Positions 35,115-44,839 of a stretch of DNA of 64,000 nucleotides are shown here, in pieces. Each line of letters opens with the position of its first letter. The stretch's first letter is position 1. The stretch covers positions 124,001 to 188,000 of the forward strand of contig JAQWZU010000132.1 of assembly GCA_029253285.1 (NCBI GenBank). The letters run 5' to 3'. The notes beneath the pieces were generated by a model that was not told the DNA's origin, did not search any database, and saw only the letters and a list, made by a program, of their open reading frames with translations. A program made the translations under genes and the position numbers. This DNA is from Akkermansiaceae bacterium (GTDB lineage Bacteria; Verrucomicrobiota; Verrucomicrobiia; Verrucomicrobiales; Akkermansiaceae).

Positions 35115-38100
35115 ATGGAGCTCCTCGCAAAATCCTCTTTCTCCTTTCTCCGCGGTTCCAGCCTTCCTGAAGATCTTTTTACTCGCGCCGCCGAACTTGG
35201 ACACAAAACCATCGGCCTCGTCGATCACATGGGCTTCTACGGTTCCGCCCGCGCCCACCACACCGCACAAAAACATGGCATCCGCGCCATCGTCGGCGCG
35301 ACCTTGGAAAGCCTCCCGCTCTCTGGGAAATCCTTAACGATCTCCCAACTCCCTGTTCTCTGCCAATCCCGACAAGGCTACCAAAACCTCTCGCAACTCC
35401 TCACCCGCTGTCATTGCGCACCCGACTCGCAACACTGGGAAGAGCATTCGCTTTCGGGCCTTCATGCCGTTCTCACGCCCGAGTCTTTTACCAAACTGAC
35501 CCGACAAAAACTCCTCGCCTCTGCCATCGCGCTCAAAGAACTCTTCGGCCCCCATAACGTCTCACTCGCCCTCTTCCGTCATCACCGACGGGGCGAGGAA
35601 CGCCGAAATCAACTCATGCGTGATCTCGGTGAACATCTCAAGCTCCCCCTGCTTGCAAGCAACGCGCCGCTTTATGCCAAACCCAAAAATCGTCTCCTCA
35701 CGGACGCCTTCACCTGTCTCCGTGAAAAAACCACGCTCGATGACGCCGGACGCCGCCTCGAGATGAATGGAGAACGTTTTCTGAAATCTCCCGTGGAACT
35801 CCAGCAACTCTTCTCCGCTTATCCTGAAGCAACACGACACGCCTACGAATTGAGCGAGCGCTGCGCCTTTTCACTCGAAAACCTCGGTTACCGCTTTCCC
35901 CGTTTCCGTGATCCTGAAACCAACGAACTCCTCAGCGATGAAGCCCAACACGAAACCCTCAGAACTCGCGTCGTCTCCGGTCTCAAAACCCGCTTCAAAA
36001 AAGTCAGCCCACAACACAGACAACAAGTCAGGCACGAACTCAGCACGATCCGTCAACTCGGTTTCTCCGGTTACTTTCTCATCGTATGGGACCTCGTGCG
36101 TTTCGCTCGATCCCACGGAATCCTTTGTCAGGGCCGGGGTTCCGCGGCCAACTCGCTCGTCTGTTACGCCCTCGGCGTCACCAGTGTCGATCCCGTCGCG
36201 GGAGGGCTTCTCTTCGAACGCTTCCTTTCAGAAAACCGCCAATCCTGGCCCGATGTCGATATCGACTTCCCCTCCGGCGAGCGGCGTGAATCCGTCATCC
36301 AATACCTATTCCAAAAATACGCCCCACACGGCGCGGCGATGACAGCCAATGTTATCACCTACAAACCGCGCTCCGCCTTCCGGGAAATGTCCAAGGTTCT
36401 TGGCTTCCCCGAAACAATCGCCAACCGCTTCACCGAACTCTGTGCCTCGCCCAAGGTTCACGACACCAAGCAAGAGAAGCCGCCCGAAGAACTCTCGATG
36501 GACAACTACTACCCACGCAGCCAAGTCATGGATCTTGCCGACACCATCGAGCGCTCCGGAGTTCCCGCCAACCATCCCCGCTTCAACGCACTCCTGCAAC
36601 TCTATCACGACATTCTCCACTCCCCCCGTCACCTCGGACAGCATTCCGGCGGCATGGTCTTTTGTGACGACGGGCTCGATCAGATCGTGCCGCTCCAACC
36701 CGCCGCCATGCCTGGGCGCACCGTGTTGCAGTGGGACAAGGACGACTGCGAAGACCTCGGCATTATCAAAGTCGATCTCCTCGGACTGGGCATGCTCGCG
36801 GCCATGGAAGACGCCCTCCGCATTTGCGAACAACGCGGCCGTCCCGTCGATCTCGCCAAGATCCCTAAAGATGACCCCGCTACTTATGACCTCCTCTGCC
36901 GCGCCGATACCATCGGCACCTTCCAGGTCGAATCCCGAGCCCAGATGGCCACGCTTCCCATCATGCAACCCAAGACATTCTACGATCTCGCGGTGCAAGT
37001 GGCCATCATTCGACCTGGCCCCATCGTAGGCGATCTCGTTCACCCCTACCTCAATCGACGCACCGGACGGGAAGCGATCGAGTATATCCATCCCTCTTTC
37101 GAGCCGATCCTCAAACGAACTCTCGGCGTCCCTCTCTTCCAGGAACAAGTTCTCCGTATGGCCATGGAGATTGCCAACTTCACCGGCGTGGAAGCCGACT
37201 ACTTACGCAAGGCGATGTCTTTCAAACGTTCCGACGAACGTATGATGGAGATTTCCCAAAAACTGCAAGCCCGCATGGCTGAGCGAAATATTCCCAAAGA
37301 AGTCCAGGAGCGCGTGGTGCAATCCATCGGAGCCTTTTCGCTTTACGGGTTCCCCGAATCCCACGCCATCTCCTTCGCGCTCATCGCTTACGCGTCCTGC
37401 TGGCTGAAGCAACATCGCGCCGCCGAATTTTTCTGCGGACTCATCAACAACCAACCGATGGGATTTTACTCCGTCAACACTCTCATCCAGGACGCCCGAC
37501 GACACGGCGTGCGCACAAAGCCGGTCTCGCTCAATGAATCGATGATCGAAACGACCGTCATCGACGACGCGACCCTGCGCCTCGGCTTTCATCACCTAAA
37601 AGGAATCCGCAGTCACACCAATGACCGCATTCTCGAGGAACGCAGCCAACTCCGCTTCACCTCCTTGAATGACTTCCTCCATCGCGTTGCGCCTAACAAA
37701 AGAGAACGCCGCGCCCTCGCCGCCATCGGCGCACTTAATGAACTCCCTGAAATCGAACACCGCCGTGATGCCCTCTGGCAGAGTGAACAACTCCCCTTCG
37801 ACGACCTCTTCGCCAAACAAGAGAACTCCAAGGAACAAGTCCTCGAAATGATGCAACCCGCCGAGCGACTTGAGACCGACTTCACCCTGCAAGGAACCAG
37901 CCTCGGTCCTCACCCGATGCGGCTTTGGCGCCAAGCTCAGCGCGATTCCAAACTAGTTACCTCCGACGATCTCAAACGTCTCTGGCACGGCAATCCGCTG
38001 AGCATCGCCGGCATGGTCATCTGCCGCCAACGTCCCGGCACCGCAAAAGGACACTGCTTCATCTCCCTCGAAGATGAATACGGCATCGCGAACCTCTTCG

Positions 38101-38273
38101 TACCTCGCAAAACCTTCAAACACTTCCGGCTCACCATCATCAGTGAATCCTTCCTCCTCTGCCAAGGCCGTCTGCAAATCACCGAAGGCCGGCAACCCAC
38201 CATCTATGTCACTTCGGTCAAGCCCTTAGCCAAAGCCCCCGGTATGGCATCTAGCTCACACGATTTCCATTAA
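35115..38273 (+). CDS. dnaE2: Error-prone DNA polymerase III alpha subunit DnaE2
   Basis: A 1052-residue C-family polymerase used in translesion synthesis. The PHP domain leads (MELLAKSSFSFLRGSSLPED, about 1-280). The polymerase core has GQGRGSAANSLVCYALGVT with the catalytic PDVDIDFPSGERR (two Asp) and a later Asp in IIKVDLLGLGMLA. The fingers, the HhH (about 780-800) and OB-fold (about 935-1010) complete it, and it ends in SHDFH, the tail typical of DnaE2 and absent from replicative DnaE. An AGGA at 35101-35104 is a possible ribosome binding site. It is expressed from its own LexA-controlled promoter rather than from imuAB. Confidence 0.95.
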   Translation: MELLAKSSFSFLRGSSLPEDLFTRAAELGHKTIGLVDHMGFYGSARAHHTAQKHGIRAIVGATLESLPLSGKSLTISQLPVLCQSRQGYQNLSQLLTRCHCAPDSQHWEEHSLSGLHAVLTPESFTKLTRQKLLASAIALKELFGPHNVSLALFRHHRRGEERRNQLMRDLGEHLKLPLLASNAPLYAKPKNRLLTDAFTCLREKTTLDDAGRRLEMNGERFLKSPVELQQLFSAYPEATRHAYELSERCAFSLENLGYRFPRFRDPETNELLSDEAQHETLRTRVVSGLKTRFKKVSPQHRQQVRHELSTIRQLGFSGYFLIVWDLVRFARSHGILCQGRGSAANSLVCYALGVTSVDPVAGGLLFERFLSENRQSWPDVDIDFPSGERRESVIQYLFQKYAPHGAAMTANVITYKPRSAFREMSKVLGFPETIANRFTELCASPKVHDTKQEKPPEELSMDNYYPRSQVMDLADTIERSGVPANHPRFNALLQLYHDILHSPRHLGQHSGGMVFCDDGLDQIVPLQPAAMPGRTVLQWDKDDCEDLGIIKVDLLGLGMLAAMEDALRICEQRGRPVDLAKIPKDDPATYDLLCRADTIGTFQVESRAQMATLPIMQPKTFYDLAVQVAIIRPGPIVGDLVHPYLNRRTGREAIEYIHPSFEPILKRTLGVPLFQEQVLRMAMEIANFTGVEADYLRKAMSFKRSDERMMEISQKLQARMAERNIPKEVQERVVQSIGAFSLYGFPESHAISFALIAYASCWLKQHRAAEFFCGLINNQPMGFYSVNTLIQDARRHGVRTKPVSLNESMIETTVIDDATLRLGFHHLKGIRSHTNDRILEERSQLRFTSLNDFLHRVAPNKRERRALAAIGALNELPEIEHRRDALWQSEQLPFDDLFAKQENSKEQVLEMMQPAERLETDFTLQGTSLGPHPMRLWRQAQRDSKLVTSDDLKRLWHGNPLSIAGMVICRQRPGTAKGHCFISLEDEYGIANLFVPRKTFKHFRLTIISESFLLCQGRLQITEGRQPTIYVTSVKPLAKAPGMASSSHDFH

Positions 38274-38287
38274 GCCAAAGCGCACAC

Positions 38288-39100
38288 CTAAATCCCAACC
38301 ACCGAGATCTTGGCTTCCTTGCACTTTCTTGCCACCTCGTCACGACCAAGAAAGAGAGTCTTCCCGGCCTCGACCGCAATGCAAGACACCCCCGCTTCGC
38401 GGCAGCTGTCGATTGTCTTGGGGCCGATGACGGGGACGTCGAAGCGCATATCTTGATTTGGTTTGGAAACTTTCACCAGGGTCACTTCTTTTCCGTTTCC
38501 AAGCTTTCCGCCTCGCTTGATACATTCATCGGTTCCTTCGAAGGCTTCAACTGCAAGAACGGTGCCGCGTCGGACCACGACGCTTTGTCCAATATCGTGG
38601 GCGCTCGTTGCCTTCACAATCTTATATCCGAAATGAACGTCCTCCCAATCCCGCTCGGAAATCTCGGAGCCGAATAGAAGCCCTTCCGTAGACATCTGAT
38701 CTTCCAGGAAGGTCGTCGCAGGCAGAAGAGTGATACCGTCCTTCTCCAACTCGCCCGCAATCGCTCCGAAGAGAGACTCGGCATTCCGCTCTTTCACCCC
38801 ATAAAGCATTTTCGCCATCCGCATATCAGGCCAGAGAGAGAAAAGATTTTGGGGGGCGATCTGGCCAACCATAATCGCTTCGGTGGCCCCCTGCTTTTTG
38901 AAAAACTTGATTAATCCTCCCAACTGCCCCACGCGAAACAGCTTAAAGGCACCCACCTGCTCGCTCAAACCCTCTCTGGTCTCGCCCTTAAAGGCAGCCA
39001 TCACCAGCTTCACCCCACGCTTCCGGGCCGCATTCACAAAGGTTTCGGGGTAAATCCCGTTCCCCGCGATGATTCCGATGACGCGCTCCGCATTGTTCAC
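38288..39100 (-). CDS. lpxI: UDP-2,3-diacylglucosamine pyrophosphatase LpxI
   Basis: A 270-residue cytoplasmic enzyme of lipid A synthesis that hydrolyses UDP-2,3-diacylglucosamine to lipid X. The N-terminal domain starts VIGIIAGNGIYPETFVNAAR and includes VGQLGGLIKFFKKQGATEAIMVGQI. The C-terminal catalytic domain shows IGQSVVVRRGTVLAVEAFEGTDE and FDVPVIGPKTIDSCREAGVS, all typical of LpxI. The start codon is GTG at 39100. It converges with dnaE2 15 bases apart and is divergent from floA. Confidence 0.95.
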   Translation of the reverse strand: MNNAERVIGIIAGNGIYPETFVNAARKRGVKLVMAAFKGETREGLSEQVGAFKLFRVGQLGGLIKFFKKQGATEAIMVGQIAPQNLFSLWPDMRMAKMLYGVKERNAESLFGAIAGELEKDGITLLPATTFLEDQMSTEGLLFGSEISERDWEDVHFGYKIVKATSAHDIGQSVVVRRGTVLAVEAFEGTDECIKRGGKLGNGKEVTLVKVSKPNQDMRFDVPVIGPKTIDSCREAGVSCIAVEAGKTLFLGRDEVARKCKEAKISVVGI

Positions 39101-39143
39101 CCGACGAGCATCATTTTAATCTTCAGGAAATTCAAACTTCAAT

Positions 39144-39171
39144 TTGCATCGCGGTCTCCTTTGGGTAATCT
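39144..39171 (+). promoter_or_regulatory. Predicted floA promoter, leaderless
   Basis: TTGCAT (39144-39149), 16-base spacer, TAATCT (39166-39171). The floA ATG at 39180 is eight bases later, at about the expected transcription start. Confidence 0.55.
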
Positions 39172-39179
39172 AACACGTC

Positions 39180-40211
39180 ATGAATACCATCCCCGTCCTC
39201 GCGAACCTCCTTCCTTTAATCCTTGCCGTCTTTGGAGTCCTCGTTCTCCTGGTGATCGGCCTGATCTTCGTCAATTTCCTTGGTTTGTGGATCCAAGCCA
39301 AAGCCGCTGGGACTCCAGTGAGCTTTCTTAATCTGGTTTTCATGAGATTCCGGAAAGTTCATCCCGCAACGATTGTCAACAGCCGGATCACCGCGGCAAA
39401 AGCGGGTCTGGACTACACCACCGACCAACTTGAAGCCCACTACCTTGCCGGTGGTGACATCATCAATGTCGTTCTTGCACTCGTGGCGGCTGAAAAAGCG
39501 GGCATCAGTCTCTCTTTCGACCGCGCCTGTGCCATCGACCTTGCCACCAAAGATACAGGCAAGACCGTCCTTGAAGCCGTTCGCACCTCGATCAACCCCA
39601 AGGTCATCGACTGCCCGAATCCGACAGCCGGAATCACCAAGATTACCGCGGTGGCAAAAGACGGTATCGGTGTCAATGTCCGCGCCCGGGTCACTGTCCG
39701 CACCAACCTCGACCGCTTTGTCGGTGGAGCTACCGAAGAAACGATCATCGCCCGGGTTGGCGAAGGGATCGTGACCTCAGTGGGCTCGGCGGCTTCTTAT
39801 AAGACCGTTCTTGAAAATCCCGATTCCATTTCCCACCTCGTTCTCGGCAAAGGAGTCGATGCCGCCACCGCCTTTGAAATTCTCTCCATTGATATCGCCG
39901 ACGTCGATGTCGCGGACAACGTTGGAGCCCGACTCCAAACCGAACAGGCGGAAGCCGACAAGCGCGTCGCCCAAGCGAAGGCCGAAATGCGTCGCGCCGC
40001 TGCGGTGGCGTCCGAGCAGGAAATGTCCGCCCGCACCCAAGAGATGCAGGCGAAGGTTGTCGAAGCCGAAGCCACCGTTCCCATGGCAATCGCCGAAGCT
40101 TTCCGCAACGGCCAACTCGGCGTCATGGACTACGCAAAGTATCAAAATGTCGTCGCTGACACTAAAATGCGCGACTCCATCGGCGATGAACCTAATGAGA
40201 CCCAGTCCTGA
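39180..40211 (+). CDS. floA: Flotillin-like protein FloA
   Basis: A 343-residue membrane-anchored SPFH protein that scaffolds functional membrane microdomains. An N-terminal hydrophobic hairpin (about 10-38) precedes the family's conserved block [20 protein letters not shown], the SPFH beta-rich domain ([19 protein letters not shown]) and the long alpha-helical coiled region (about 255-320, [20 protein letters not shown]). The length is typical for the UPF0365/FloA family. The next gene's ATG overlaps the TGA by one base, implying coupling. No nfeD gene is present beside it. Confidence 0.95.
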   Translation: MNTIPVLANLLPLILAVFGVLVLLVIGLIFVNFLGLWIQAKAAGTPVSFLNLVFMRFRKVHPATIVNSRITAAKAGLDYTTDQLEAHYLAGGDIINVVLALVAAEKAGISLSFDRACAIDLATKDTGKTVLEAVRTSINPKVIDCPNPTAGITKITAVAKDGIGVNVRARVTVRTNLDRFVGGATEETIIARVGEGIVTSVGSAASYKTVLENPDSISHLVLGKGVDAATAFEILSIDIADVDVADNVGARLQTEQAEADKRVAQAKAEMRRAAAVASEQEMSARTQEMQAKVVEAEATVPMAIAEAFRNGQLGVMDYAKYQNVVADTKMRDSIGDEPNETQS

Positions 40212-40723
40212 TGCTCGCTGAAATCGACATCAACCCCAATGTAATCATTGTCTTCGTGGCAATGATCATTGCCGGGCTCAAAGCTCTCATCGAAAAGAGG
40301 AATCAGCAAAACCAACCTCCCCAGGCAGAGGACGAGGAAGGCTACGAGGAACTCTACGATGCCTACGAGGCCGAGTTGGAAGCGCAGAGACAGCAACTAC
40401 AGATTCCCGCAACCGCTCCACCGGCTCTTCCTACTCCGACTCCCGTCCAAGCCCCCGCAACCGCTCCACCACCTCTTCCTACCCCGTCTCTAGCTCAGGT
40501 CCCCGCTCGCGCTCCCCAGCCCCAGAAAGTAAGGTTGCCAACTTTGAGCGCTGCGGAGGAAGCAGCTCTAGATCGATTCAACTCAAGGTCCAATGGACCG
40601 CGGCGAAAAACCAGTTCCTTATCAAGCAAGACCCGCCTGAGGGCCCATCTTTCAAGCCCAACCGCAGCGAGAGAGGCTCTTCTCCTCGCCGAAATCTTCG
40701 GGCCACCCAAGGCTCTCAAGTAG
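40211..40723 (+). CDS. Membrane-anchored proline-rich protein coupled to FloA
   Basis: A 170-residue protein overlapping the floA stop by one base. A single N-terminal membrane helix (about 8-24, NPNVIIVFVAMIIAGLKAL) precedes an acidic coiled stretch (about 30-60). Two near-copies of a Pro/Thr/Ala repeat follow (ATAPPALPTPTPVQAP and ATAPPPLPTPSLAQVP, about 65-100), then a basic C-terminus ending EALLLAEIFGPPKAL. That ending resembles proteins found beside floA or SPFH genes in other PVC bacteria. I infer an accessory of the FloA assembly; no enzyme motif is seen. Confidence 0.75.
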   Translation: MLAEIDINPNVIIVFVAMIIAGLKALIEKRNQQNQPPQAEDEEGYEELYDAYEAELEAQRQQLQIPATAPPALPTPTPVQAPATAPPPLPTPSLAQVPARAPQPQKVRLPTLSAAEEAALDRFNSRSNGPRRKTSSLSSKTRLRAHLSSPTAAREALLLAEIFGPPKALK

Positions 40724-40817
40724 CACTGGTCTGACCTAGTCAACAGAGAAGATTTCCTACTGCGGAAACTTTTCCATTATCGCTTGAGGTTATCTTGCGT
40801 TAAATTATGACACGCGC

Positions 40818-42929
40818 ATGAAGATTCCCTTTAGATTTTTGTCTGCGCCCTGTAGGCTTGCCTTCTTCTATTTCACTTCGCTAGCCACCGGACAAGAAAC
40901 CGAAACCCTCGCTCCTGTGGTCGTCACAGCTTCGCGAATCGAAGAGTCCGTTCTCGATAGCGCCAATAATGTGTCCGAACTTACTTCGGAGAATTTCACG
41001 AAGAATGGTTCGCGCACTCTACCTGAAGCTCTGGGAGAACTCCCCGGTGTGATGGTTCAGAAAACCGCGCACGGACACGGCTCGCCCTACATTCGCGGAT
41101 TCACAGCTTTCCGAAACCTCCTGCTCGTCGACGGTATTCGTTTTAACAACTCCATTTTTCGCGAAGGTCCCAATCAATACTGGAACACCATTGATCCCTA
41201 CAGCAGCGACCGGATGGAATTAGTCTACGGTCCCGGCTCCACTCTCTATGGGTCAGACGCCATCGGTTCGACGCTCAACCTATTCTCAAAGAGCTCTGAT
41301 TTTAAAAATGAAGACCACGGGGAATTCTACCAGCATGGGAGCGTCCTTTACCGTTTTGATACCGCCAGCGAGAGCCACGTTGGACGACTCGAGCAGGAAC
41401 TCGGTGAAGGTGGAAAATACGGTCTCCACCTGGGGTTTAGCACGAAGAATTTTGGAGATGTCCGTTCGGCTGATATTGTACGTCAAAAAAATACCGGCTA
41501 CGATGAAATGGGTTACGACCTCCGCTTTGACTACTCCGTTTCAGAGAATACTACCCTGACATTACTTCACCAAGACGTCTCACAAGACGACGTCTGGCGA
41601 ACTCACAAAACAATCTATGGAACTCCCTGGCAGGGAAGCGCGGTTGGCAATGAGCTTCGCCGATCTTTTGATCAGGATCGCAGCCTCTCTTACTTGCGCC
41701 TTCGCGGAGAGGCAGCCTCGACTTTGCTCGACGTCTATGAAGCTACGCTCTCCTTCCAAAGAACCGAAGAAGAGCGCTTCCGGATTCGAAATGACGGGCG
41801 TCAGGATCAGCAAGGGTTCGACGTCGACACCATTGGAATTGCACTCCAAATGGAATCCGATTGGGACGGAGGAAGACTAGTTTACGGCTTTGATTTCTAT
41901 CGAGATAATGTCGATTCCTTCCGCAGAGACTACAACCCAGACGGAACATTCCGCAGCAAATCCCTCCAAGGTCCCGTGGGAGACGATGCCACCTATGACC
42001 TTCTTGGAATCTATCTTCAGAATCGCTGGGAGATGGACCAGGTCACCTTGACTCTCGGAGGACGCTACACCTATGCCGAAACTGAAATCGGACAAGTTCA
42101 GGATCCAGCGACTGGCAATGCATTTTCAATCGCCGAATCATGGGATTCTGCAGTTTTCAACTTCAGAGCCAACTACGAATTAAACGATACCAATTCTATC
42201 TACGCCGGTATCTCCTCAGCCTTCCGTGCCCCCAACCTCTCAGACCTTTCTCGACTCGACTCGGCGCGCTCAAGCGAGATCGAAGTAGCTTCCCCCGGCC
42301 TCGATCCGGAAACCACCCTCACCTACGAAATTGGTCTGCACCACGAATCGGACCGCGCCCGATTTAATGCCACCGTCTTCTACACCGACATCCGGGACGG
42401 CATCACCCGGACGCCAACCGGAGCCATCGTAGAAGACGAAACGGTCGTCATCAAACAAAACACTGGTGATGGGCAGGTCTATGGCGTCGAACTCTCCGGT
42501 GATTGGGAATTTGCCGAAAACTTAAGTCTTTTCGGTAATTTCAGCTGGATCGAAGGAGAGCAAAAAACCTTCGCGACTTCTCTTCCCGTTCTCTCAAGTG
42601 AGCCTCTCAGCCGACTCGCACCAGCGATGGGGCAACTGGGAGTCCGCTGGACCCACCCCGATGACAAATTCTGGATCGAAGGCCTAGTGAAAGCCGCTGC
42701 CAAGGCCGGCAAGCTTTCCACCCGTGACAAAGCCGACACGCAGCGTATTCCGCTGGGCGGAACGCAATCTTACATCGTTCCGACTGTTCGGGGCGGTTGG
42801 CAAGTCAACGAGGACACTCTCTGCGCTCTCAGCCTCGAAAACCTCACCAACGAGGACTACCGAATCCATGGATCTGGCCTCAATGAAGCCGGTTTTAATG
42901 CTACGCTCTCTGTTACATTAAGCTGGTAG
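40818..42929 (+). CDS. TonB-dependent outer membrane receptor
   Basis: A 703-residue receptor with a signal peptide (about 1-26, ending SLATG) and a TonB box APVVVTASR near 33. A plug domain (LPEALGELPGVMVQKTAHGH, IRGFTAFRNLLLVDGIRFN) leads into a 22-strand beta barrel ending AGFNATLSVTLSW with the terminal aromatic typical of outer membrane proteins. The substrate is not readable; siderophore, heme or cobalamin are all possible. The candidate Fur-type palindromes and AraC regulator downstream favour iron. ExbB/ExbD for energy lie elsewhere in this window. Upstream, TTATCG-N17-TTAAAT (40779-40808) is a plausible promoter. Confidence 0.92.
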   Translation: MKIPFRFLSAPCRLAFFYFTSLATGQETETLAPVVVTASRIEESVLDSANNVSELTSENFTKNGSRTLPEALGELPGVMVQKTAHGHGSPYIRGFTAFRNLLLVDGIRFNNSIFREGPNQYWNTIDPYSSDRMELVYGPGSTLYGSDAIGSTLNLFSKSSDFKNEDHGEFYQHGSVLYRFDTASESHVGRLEQELGEGGKYGLHLGFSTKNFGDVRSADIVRQKNTGYDEMGYDLRFDYSVSENTTLTLLHQDVSQDDVWRTHKTIYGTPWQGSAVGNELRRSFDQDRSLSYLRLRGEAASTLLDVYEATLSFQRTEEERFRIRNDGRQDQQGFDVDTIGIALQMESDWDGGRLVYGFDFYRDNVDSFRRDYNPDGTFRSKSLQGPVGDDATYDLLGIYLQNRWEMDQVTLTLGGRYTYAETEIGQVQDPATGNAFSIAESWDSAVFNFRANYELNDTNSIYAGISSAFRAPNLSDLSRLDSARSSEIEVASPGLDPETTLTYEIGLHHESDRARFNATVFYTDIRDGITRTPTGAIVEDETVVIKQNTGDGQVYGVELSGDWEFAENLSLFGNFSWIEGEQKTFATSLPVLSSEPLSRLAPAMGQLGVRWTHPDDKFWIEGLVKAAAKAGKLSTRDKADTQRIPLGGTQSYIVPTVRGGWQVNEDTLCALSLENLTNEDYRIHGSGLNEAGFNATLSVTLSW

Positions 42930-43076
42930 TTCACAAGGCAATTTCTCAGGACTGGAAGTATTACTTCACTGAGGAAGGGATGTTTCGCGGAGCGAGTTCA
43001 CGCTCCTGGTAAATACGCTGGAGGCCCTGTCAAAAGGCTAGCTGAGATGTCGACTGTCGACTAAACGCCATCTGCA

Positions 43077-43274
43077 TCATCCGCTTCTGCGAAAGATTTC
43101 GTTTCCAGAGTTCTCGTCGCTCACGAAGATGTGATCGAGGCTTGTCCGAAGGGCCGCAAACTCGCGACCTCCGCTGGCGATGCAGAAGCTGAGGACCTCA
43201 TTGGGAGCGTCAAAACCCACCAAAAGGCGGTGTGGTTCCCCGACAGCCAAGTAAAGTAGCCGCCAGTTAATCAT
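43077..43274 (-). CDS. Small hypothetical protein
   Basis: The 950 bases between the receptor and the AraC gene hold no large gene. On the minus strand a 65-codon frame from the ATG at 43274 reads MINWRLLYLAVGEPHRLLVG and continues with protein-like composition to a TAG. I recognise no family and see no ribosome binding site. It may be a small gene or a fragment. Confidence 0.3.
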   Translation of the reverse strand: MINWRLLYLAVGEPHRLLVGFDAPNEVLSFCIASGGREFAALRTSLDHIFVSDENSGNEIFRRSG

Positions 43275-43292
43275 CTTCACGAACCGGAAAAC

Positions 43293-43318
43293 CCTTTGCT
43301 TTGCAGAGGACTTTTTTT
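43293..43318 (+). terminator. Candidate weak intrinsic terminator
   Basis: CCTTTGC and GCAGAGG pair with one G-U around TTT, then AC and a seven-T run. It lies 364 bases beyond the receptor stop, so it would end a long transcript or one from the intervening region. Confidence 0.35.
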
Positions 43319-43320
43319 GT

Positions 43321-43944
43321 ATTTGCGACCCGGCCACACTTTCGGCAATAAAAGGAAGGGTTGCAGATCAAAGCATAGAGCTTCTCAGCTTTTTCTCCAA
43401 ATCCTCGCGGGACCAGTCACAGATTGTTTTCGCCATTGGGGTCTTGTTGCTATTGAGACTCGTTCTCATTGTTTTGATTGACAATGTCAACCGTAGGGGA
43501 TATTTTCACGAAGATTCCGAGATGCCGACGATCACTTCAACTAAACGCTGTTCACCTCCAATTCTTCCAGTCGCGGAACCAATCCTTGATTGGATTGATC
43601 GAGAACTACTCAACGTTTAGAAATCCTTTTCCAATGCCAATATCCTCCTCGAGCTCCGACAGGTTTTCAAACAATCCTCGGCCAGCGCCATTATCACCAA
43701 GTTTTACCGCCTACTTCCTCGCCTCGAGCGTCAGCACTTCCTTCTCGGTTTTCGAATAAGACAATGGGTTTCCATAAACTTTAACCTCGAGGCTTAAGAT
43801 CCACTCAATCGGGTCGGCCCGGAAAACTTCTCCATCTCTCCCCTTGCCCGGGTCCTTCCTCGGGTAAAGTCGCTCTTCTTTGAATTCACCACCGAGAGCA
43901 TCCCTTTCGACGACATCAGAGTGTCCGTGCGGCCCGCCGCATAG
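43321..43944 (+). pseudogene. Reading frame interrupted by two stop codons, probable decayed gene
   Basis: One plus-strand frame stays protein-like for over 200 codons but is broken by TAG at 43618 and TAA at 43795 before a final TAG at 43942. The pieces include a hydrophobic stretch (VFAIGVLLLLRLVLIVLIDN), then LLELRQVFKQSSASAIITKF, then SISPLARVLPRVKSLFFEFT and IPFDDIRVSVRPAA. All three are in register, which argues for a degenerate gene with nonsense mutations rather than chance, but the family is unrecognised. The start of the AraC gene overlaps its end in another frame. Confidence 0.35.
43454..43490. promoter_or_regulatory. Two adjacent palindromes, one Fur-box-like
   Basis: TGAGACTCGTTCTCA (43454-43468) matches 11 of 15 positions of the Fur 7-1-7 consensus. 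Ten bases on is a perfect palindrome, TTGACAATGTCAA (43478-43490). They lie upstream of the decayed frame and about 390 bases before the AraC gene. The proposed metal or regulator link is inference. Confidence 0.35.
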
Positions 43945-44818
43945 AATTCACCCATTTGATTTCAGAACCATCAATTCTCGCCTGCTCCATCGCCAATCCG
44001 GCACCTTGGACTTCGATGTCTTGCACCTAACCAGTCCCAAGGGAAAGGCAGGCAGCTGGTCTTCATTCCTACAGGACTCCTCTCGCCACATTGTTTTAAA
44101 CAAATCCGGAGAGGGCTTGATCATGACCTCGGATACCAGACTTACCCTACTGCCAACTTCCAGCGCGCTATTTACCTGCGCGGGTAGCTCCCCATTTAAA
44201 ACCGCGACTCGTTTCTCGGGGAACAATGCACATGACTTCATCCTACTTGTTCTTCCTCAGGAGGCCACCCGCAAGATCTACGGTGATGTCGCTCCTCTGC
44301 TAAAAAAGAATCTTGGAATGATTCGGCGATGGTCGCCCCGTGAACAATTCTTCTATCAGGATTTTCTGGAGCCACCTGTTCCAGAGACCGCTCAACGTGC
44401 TTGGTTCCTTGCCAAGACTCTCGAAATCCTCTCGCTCTATCTTTTCCACCAACCACAAGTACAAGCTCCGCTCTTCTGTTCCATGGTGAAATCAAGAGCA
44501 CATCGCTATGTTAAAGAGGCGCTTACCCTCCTTCAATCACGACTCGCTCTCCCACTGGACCTAAAGTCGCTCTCACAAGACGTCGGATGTGCTCCGCATT
44601 ATCTCAGCAGGTTGGTAAAACAAGAAACAGACAAAACTCTTTCGCTACATCTCAGGGCCCTTCGGATTGAGAAGGCCGCCGAACTTCTTTCCACCCACCA
44701 GCTCAACGTCACTGAAGTTGCCTTTGAAGTCGGCTACCAATCTCTCTCCCACTTTTCCAAAGACTTTGCCCAAGAGAAAGATCTTACGCCGTCTCAATTC
44801 ATCAAGAGACAAACCTGA
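43880..44818 (+). CDS. AraC-family transcriptional regulator
   Basis: A regulator of up to 312 residues. The C-terminal 100 residues form the double helix-turn-helix: LDLKSLSQDVGCAPHYLSRL and VTEVAFEVGYQSLSHFSKDF ending LTPSQFIKR, the AraC signature. The N-terminal part (about 25-190) is an unrecognised ligand-sensing region, similar in layout to PchR-type regulators of siderophore receptors. No ATG begins the frame; the listed start is TTG at 43880, which overlaps the decayed frame, so the true start may lie later. Its position beside the TonB-dependent receptor suggests that it regulates it. Confidence 0.8.
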   Translation: MNSPPRASLSTTSECPCGPPHRIHPFDFRTINSRLLHRQSGTLDFDVLHLTSPKGKAGSWSSFLQDSSRHIVLNKSGEGLIMTSDTRLTLLPTSSALFTCAGSSPFKTATRFSGNNAHDFILLVLPQEATRKIYGDVAPLLKKNLGMIRRWSPREQFFYQDFLEPPVPETAQRAWFLAKTLEILSLYLFHQPQVQAPLFCSMVKSRAHRYVKEALTLLQSRLALPLDLKSLSQDVGCAPHYLSRLVKQETDKTLSLHLRALRIEKAAELLSTHQLNVTEVAFEVGYQSLSHFSKDFAQEKDLTPSQFIKRQT

Positions 44819-44839
44819 CTCTGACGATCGACTGTTCAA

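Noticed and set aside
40418-40500. Tandem DNA repeat inside the FloA partner gene
   Set aside because: The repetition encodes the Pro/Thr linker of the protein and is described with that gene rather than as an independent repeat element.
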